Assembly (NCBI GenBank): GCA_963575745.1
Contig: CAUYUJ010019902.1
Span: 1 to 36,061, forward strand
DNA: 36,061 nt
Origin: Prorocentrum cordatum
Lineage: Eukaryota; Sar; Dinophyceae; Prorocentrales; Prorocentraceae
Reading direction: 5' to 3'
Shown: positions 30,983 through 36,061 of the stretch, piece by piece
How the letters are laid out: every line of letters starts with the position of its first letter
Numbering within the stretch: position 1 is the first letter of the stretch
The notes under the pieces: model-generated
Databases searched by the model: none
The model's input: only the letters and a program-made list of their open reading frames with translations
Told to the model about the DNA's origin: nothing
Program-made: the position numbers and the translations under genes

Positions 30983-31026
30983 CTGATGCTGATGATGATG
31001 ATGAGGAGGCGGAGGAGGAGGAGGAG
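29051..31026 (+). repeat. Composite repeat unit 1 (about 1975 bases)
   Basis: Modules in order: conserved anchor with GAGTAGCCAGGGCCAGACGA and GAGGTTCGATG (29065-29097); about 480 bases of CTCAGACTCA-type array with fixed internal landmarks such as CATCCTTCGGTCCGCTCA; a 120-base joint with GGGAATGTCTCGAGCGAGCG and GCCCCGCGTCGAGTA (29657-29772); a 153-base satellite block (29778-30434); GGA tract (30437-30862); GACAGCATGAACACGGTAGG (30870); GAT tract (30898-31003). Units 2 and 3 repeat this order with near-identical anchor and array. Confidence 0.9.
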
Positions 31027-32723
31027 GACGTGGGCAATTCGAGTAGCCAGGGCCAGACGATCGAGGTTCGATGTTCCAAAGTTTTAGGTTTTACCCAAAC
31101 GCTTCCGCCTCACTCTCCTTCGCCTTCCGCTCTCCTTCAGCCTTCTGCATTCATACTCACTCATACCCAGTCACACGCAGGCTCACTCGCACTTAGACTC
31201 GCTCATATCCATACTTAAACTTATTCACACTCAGACTCACGCTCAGAACCACTCATACTCAGACTCGCTCCTGCTCAGACTCATCATCCTTCGGTCCGCT
31301 CAAACGCAGACCGACTCACACTCAGACTGCCTCACACCCATACCCAATCACACTCGGCCCCATTCGCACTCATATTCATTAGCACACACTTTTTCTTAAA
31401 CTCAGACCCACTCAAGCCCAGACTCACTCATGCTCAGACCCATCATGCTACGATCCGCTCAAGCACAGACTGGCTCACACTCAGATTCGTCCATACTCAG
31501 ACCCACTCGCACACAGACGCGCTCGCGCTCATATTTACTCACACGCATACCCACTCAAACCCAGGCTCAATCGCACCCAGATTACCTCACACTCAGAATC
31601 AGTCGCTCTCAGATTTGCTATTGGTCGCACTCATGCTTGCAGACTGTGGGAATGTCTCGAGCGAGCGGTTCGCCCTCGCACACAGGCGCCCATTGACAGA
31701 TGTCAAGAGAAAGACGTACCAAGAGAATGGGCTGCACATGTGGGGAGCCCCGCGTCGAGTACTTGTGGGGGTGTCTCAGACGGTTTGGCCTTTTTCTCAT
31801 CCAACATGTTTCGCTTTCGGAGTAATTTTGGGAGGATGTCTTAGGCGATTCGCTGGTTTCAGGACTCCTAAGGGGAGCGGCGGGGGGGTATTTCACTCGG
31901 CCCCTTTCGCTGGATTTTGTGGGGATGTCTCAGGCGATTTGGCCGTTTTTTCTTCCAACATGTTTCGCTTTCGGAGCAGACTTGGAGGATGTCTCAGGCG
32001 ATTCGCTGGTTTCAGCGCTCTAAGGGGGGCGGCGGGGGGGTATTTCACTCGGCCCCTTTCCGCGGGATTTTGTGGGGATGTCTCAGGCGGTTTGGCCATT
32101 TTCTCTTCCAGTATGTTTCGCTTTCGGAACAGACTTGGAGGATGTCTCAGGCGATTGGCTGGCTTCAGCACTCTAAGGGGAGCGGCGGGGGGTATTTCAC
32201 TCGGCCCCTTTCGCGGGATTTTGTGGGGATGTCTCCGGCGGCCTGGTCATTTTCTTTTCCAACATGTTTCGCTTTCGGAGCAGATTTTGGGGACGTTCTC
32301 GCCCAGTTTGCGGGGATGTCTCGGGCGGTTTGGCCGTTATGATGCTGGGCATCTGTCGTTTTCGGAGCAATTTTGGGAGGATGCCTCAGGCGATTTGCTG
32401 GTTTCAGCACTCCCAAGGAGGAGGAGGAGGCGGAGGAAGAGGAGGAGGAGGAGGACGAGGAGGAGGATGAGGAGGAGGAGGAGGAAGAGGAGGAGGATGA
32501 GGAGGAGGAGGAGGAGAAGGAGGAAGAGAAGGGGGAAGCGAGGAGGAGGAGGACGAGGCGAGGAGGGCGGAGGAGGAGGAGGTAATGAGGAGGAAAAGGA
32601 GGAAGCATGAACACGGTAGGAAACAGAGAGGAGGGGATGATGATGATGATGATGATGAGGGTGGTGATGAATGATGAGATGATGATGATGTGATTGATTG
32701 ATTATGATGCTGATGTGATGTGG

Positions 32724-32762
<39 letters not shown>

Positions 32763-32772
32763 CGACGATGAT

Positions 32773-32838
<66 letters not shown>

Positions 32839-32878
32839 GATGATGATGATGATGATGATATGATGATGATGAGGAGGA
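31027..32878 (+). repeat. Composite repeat unit 2 (about 1850 bases)
   Basis: Same module order as 29051-31026: anchor (31041-31075), CTCAGACTCA array to about 31620, joint (31645-31762), 153-base satellite block (31768-32412) ending in the same diverged terminal copy, GGA tract (32417-32600), AGCATGAACACGGTAGG (32604-32620), GAT tract (32636-32870). The difference in length from unit 1 comes mainly from the shorter GGA tract. Confidence 0.9.
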
Positions 32879-33617
32879 GGACGTGGGCAACTCGAGTAGC
32901 CAGGGCCAGACGATCGAGGTTCGATGTTCCAAAGCTTTAGGTTTTACTCAAACGCTTCCGCCTCACTCTCCTTCGCCCTCCGCTCTCCTTCACTCTTCTG
33001 CATTCATACTCACTCATACTCAGACCCAGTCACACGCAGGCTCACTCGCACTTAGACTCGCTCATACCCATACTTAAACTTACTCACGCTCAGACTCACG
33101 CTCAGAACCACTCATACTCAGACTCGCTCCTGCTCAGACTCATCATCCTTCGGTCCGCTCAAACGCAGACCGACTCACACTCAGACTGCCTCACATCCAT
33201 ACCCAATCACACTCGGCTCACTCGCACTTAGATTCATTAACACACACTTTTTCTCACACTCAGACCCACTCAAGCCCAGACTCACTCATGCTCAGACTCA
33301 TCATGCTACGATCCGCTCAATCACAGACTGGCTCACACTCAGATTCGTCCATACTCAGACCCACTCGCACACAGACGCACTCGCGCTCATATTTACTCAC
33401 ACGCATACCCACTCAAACCCAGGCTCAATCGCACCCAGATTAACTCACACTCAGAATCAGTCGCTCTCAGATTTGCTATTGGTCGCACTCATGCTTGCAG
33501 ACTGTGGGAATGTCTCGAGCGAGCGGTTCGCCCTCGCACACAGGCACCGACCGATATCAAGAGAAAGACGTACCAAGAGAATGAGATGCACATATGGGGA
33601 GCCCCGCGTCGAGTAAT
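32879..33617 (+). repeat. Composite repeat unit 3 (partial), left arm of the large inverted repeat
   Basis: It holds only the anchor (32891-32926), the CTCAGACTCA array and the joint ending CCGCGTCGAGTAAT at 33617. The satellite block expected next is replaced by a pyrimidine tract. The whole segment is matched in reverse complement by 34842-35582. Confidence 0.9.
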
Positions 33618-34160
33618 CCTCCTCCTCCTCATCATCCTCCTCCCCCTCATCCTGGCCCCCCCTCCTCCTCCTCCTGGTCCTCCTCTTCCTCCTCATCCGT
33701 CGGAGGATGAAGGAAAGAGGAAGAGAGAAGACTTGCCGTCCTCCTGCCTCCCCTGCCTCCTCCTCCTCCTAATCCTGCTCCTCCTCCTCATATCTCCGCA
33801 TCATCATCCTCCTCCTCCTGGTCCTCCTCCTCCTCCTCCTCCTGGTCCTCTTCCTCCTCCTCCTCCTCCTCCTCCTCCTGCTCCACCTCTTCCTCCGCCT
33901 ACACCTCCCCTCAGCCACCTGGCTCCGCCTCCTCCTCCTCCTCCTCCTCCTCCTCATCCGTCGGAGGATGAAGGAAAGAGGAAGAGAGAAGACTTGCCGT
34001 CCTCCTGCCTCCCCTGCCTCCTCCTCCTCCTCCTCCTCCTCCTCCTAGTCCTGCTCCTCCTCCTCCTCATCCTCCTCCTGGTCCTGCTCCTCCTCCTCCT
34101 CATCGTCCTCCTCCTCCTCCTGGTCCTCCTCCTCCTCCTCCTCCTCCTCCTCCTCCTCCA
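33618..34160. repeat. CCT tract with an internal exact duplication
   Basis: Pyrimidine-rich CTCCTC repeats, the complement of the GGA tracts elsewhere. A block from CATCCGTCGGAGGATGAAGG through AGAGAGAAGACTTGCCGTCC occurs at about 33694 and again at about 33954, some 80-90 bases long and 260 apart. The long Pro/Leu-rich forward frame is an artefact. Confidence 0.85.
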
Positions 34161-34475
34161 AATCTGCTCCGAAAGCGAAACATGTTGGAGGAGGAAAAAG
34201 GCAACCCCGCCTGAGACATCCCCACAACATTCCGCGAAAGGGGCCGAGTGCAATCACCCCCCGCCGTTCCCATTAGGAGTGCTGAAACCGGCGAGTCGCC
34301 GGAGACATCCTCCAGATCTGCTCCGAAAACGAAACATGTTGGAAGAGAAAATGGCCAAACCGCCTGAGACATCCCTACAGAAATCCGCGAAAAGGGGCCG
34401 AAGGAAATACCCCCCCGCCGCTCCCCTTAGGAGTGCTGAAACCACAGAATCGCCTGACACATCCCTAACATCAGT
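34155..34475 (-). repeat. 153-base satellite, block in reverse orientation
   Basis: Two units read as the reverse complement of the family: CCAAATCTGCTCCGAAAGCG, CGCCTGAGACATCCC and GTGCTGAAACC. This is the first point where the satellite orientation flips. Confidence 0.9.
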
Positions 34476-34841
34476 GTGTGTGTGTGTGTGTGTGTGTGAG
34501 TCATCCGATGAGTGGACCTGAGTGAGTGTAGTGTATTTATAAGTACAAGTACGAGTGAGTCTGAGTGATGTATGAGTCTGAGTGATGAGTGAGTCTGGGT
34601 GATGAGTGAGTCTGATGGATGAGTGATGAGTCTGAGTCATGACTGAGTCCGAGTGATGGGTGGGTCTGAATGATGAGTGAGTTTGAGTGATGAGTGGGTC
34701 TGAGTGATGAGTGAGTCAGAGTGACTGATTCAGTCTGAATGATGAGGGAGTCTGAGTGATGACTGAGTCTGAATGGGTCTGAGTGAGAGGAGGTGAGGTG
34801 GTGTTCTGTTCTCTCTCTGTTCCTCCTGCGCGGTCCGCCAA
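34476..34841 (-). repeat. (GT)n then inverted CTCATCACTCAGACTCA array
   Basis: Bases 34476-34499 are GT repeats. Bases 34500-34795 repeat GAGTCTGAGTGATGAGT, the reverse complement of 27140-27425, including GTCATCCGATGAGTGGACCT. The joint GCGCGGTCCGCCAAT near 34828-34842 is the inverted GGCGGACCGCGC module. Confidence 0.88.
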
Positions 34842-35582
34842 TAATTACTCGACGCGGGGCTCCCCATATGTGCATCTCATTCTTTTGGTACGTCTTTCTA
34901 TTGATATCTGCCAATGAGCGCCTGTGTGCGAGGGCGAACCGCTCGCTCGAGACATTCCCACAGTCTGCAAGCATGAGTGCGACCAATAGCAAATCTGAGA
35001 GCGACTGATTCTGAGTGTGAGTTAATCTGGGTGCGATTGAGCCTGGGTTTGAGTGGGTATGCGTGTGAGTAAATATGAGCGCGAGTGCGTCTGTGTGCGA
35101 GTGGGTCTGAGTATGGACGAATCTGAGTGTGAGTCAGTCTGTGATTGAGCGGATCGTAGCATGATGAGTCTGAGCATGAGTGAGTCTGGGCTTGAGTGGG
35201 TCTGAGTGTGAGAAAAAGTGTGTGTTAATGAATCTGAGTGCGAGTGAGCCGAGTGTTATTGGGTATGGATGTGAGGCAGTCTGAGTGTGAGTCGGTCTGC
35301 GTTTGAGCGGACCGAAGGATGATGAGTCTGAGCAGGAGCGAGTCTGAGTATGAGTGGTTCTGAGCGTGAGTCTGAGTGTGAGTAAGTTTAAGTATGGATA
35401 TGAGCGAGTCTAAGTGCGAGTGAGCCTGCGTGTGACTGAGTTTGAGTATGAGTGAGTATGAATGCAGAAGAGTGAAGGACAGCGGAGAGCGAAGGAGAGT
35501 GAGGCGGAAGCGTTTGAGTAAACCCTAACGCCTTGGAACATCGAACCTCGATCGTCTGGCCCTGGATACTCGAGTTGCCCAC
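34842..35582 (-). repeat. Right arm of the large inverted repeat
   Basis: Reverse complement of 32879-33617: the joint (ATTACTCGACGCGGGG at 34844), the GAGTCTGAGTGTGAGT array, and the anchor CATCGAACCTCGATCGTCTG (35539) to CGAGTTGCCCACG. The arm length is about 740 bases with few differences visible by eye. Confidence 0.9.
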
Positions 35583-36061
35583 GTCCTCCTCCTCCTCCTC
35601 TTCCTCCTCCTCCTCATCATCATCATCCTCCCCTTCCTGCTTCTGCTCCTACCGTGTTCATGCTGTCCTCCTTCTCCTCCTCCTTCTCGTCCTCTTCCTC
35701 CTCCTCCTCGCTTCCTCCTCCTCTTCCTCCTCCTCCTCCTCTTCCTCCTCCTCCTCCTCCTCCTCCTCCTTGGGAGTGCTGAAGCCAGCAACTCGCCTGA
35801 GACATCCTCCCCAATCTGCTCCGAAAACGACAGATGCCCAGCATCATAACGGCCAAACCGCCTGAGACATCCCCGCAAACTGGGCGCGAACGTCCTCCAA
35901 ATCTGCTCCGAACGCGAAACATGTTGGAAGAGAAAATGGCCAAACCGCCTGAGACATCCCCACAACATCCCGCGAAAGGGGCCGAGTGAAATACCCCCCC
36001 CGCCGCTCCCCCTTGGAGTGCTGAAACCGACGAATCGCCTGAGACATCCTCCAAATCTGCT
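35583..36061 (-). repeat. Inverted CCT tract and 153-base satellite, running off the window
   Basis: Bases 35583-35770 are CCT and CTT repeats containing the inverted CCTACCGTGTTCATGCTGTC spacer. Bases 35771-36061 are reverse-orientation 153-base units, beginning with the diverged terminal copy (CAGATGCCCAGCATCATAAC) and then standard units, cut by the window end. Confidence 0.9.

Noticed and set aside
31080-31100. TTTAGGTTTTA near the composite anchor as a telomere (TTTAGGG) remnant
   Set aside because: Only one imperfect unit per copy, with no tandem telomeric repeats anywhere in the window.

Overview
The window looks like nuclear DNA of a dinoflagellate. No bacterial-type operon, ribosome-binding site, tRNA or rRNA gene was found. 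The main evidence is a seven-exon gene at 1040-4331 whose six introns begin with GA, GT, GC, GC, GT and GA and all end in AG, mostly with an AG|G or GA duplicated across the junction, as is known for dinoflagellate introns. From memory, its product and the two large mobile-element-like proteins downstream also resemble families that are abundant in dinoflagellate gene sets. That memory could not be checked here. More than half of the window is tandem or dispersed repeat.

Layout. 1-1039: no gene, but two imperfect inverted repeats (370-515 and 829-1012). 1040-4331: an intact spliced gene for an unnamed 494-residue protein, bracketed on both sides by hairpins built on the palindrome TGTCATATGACA. 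4407-5312: another inverted repeat, then CT and AT-rich microsatellites. 5313-11195: a decayed non-LTR retrotransposon in + orientation with endonuclease, reverse transcriptase (YVDD), a Cys/His zinc knuckle and RNase H, broken by about six frame changes. 11256-14700: a decayed SF1 (Upf1-like) helicase with an N-terminal zinc-finger-like segment, on the same strand and only 60 bases after the RNase H frame. 14676-18125: a tandem array of about 33 copies of a 102-base unit that starts inside the helicase reading frame, just after helicase motif VI.

18126-24530: a mosaic of G-rich degenerate arrays (TCTTGGGGCC-like), a duplicated 165-base module, a degenerate 120-165-base repeat, and GGA, GAC and CTC microsatellites. 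24530-36061: a second satellite field built from a 153-base unit (51 codons, always carrying GATGTCTCAGGCG twice), CTCAGACTCA-type arrays, GGA and GAT tracts. From 27.4 kb these modules are ordered into a composite unit of about 1.85-1.98 kb that repeats head to tail, then inverts: arms 32879-33617 and 34842-35582 form a 0.74-kb inverted repeat around a 1.2-kb spacer, and the array runs off the window end in reverse orientation.

Only the 1040-4331 gene looks able to make a full protein. The retrotransposon and helicase keep all their family motifs but are broken many times, several breaks lying at or near homopolymer runs, so recent decay and uncorrected sequencing errors are both possible. 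The most interesting points are the hairpin-bracketed gene, the possible pairing of a LINE with an SF1 helicase in one mobile unit, the birth of a satellite at the helicase 3' end, and the large inverted composite repeat.
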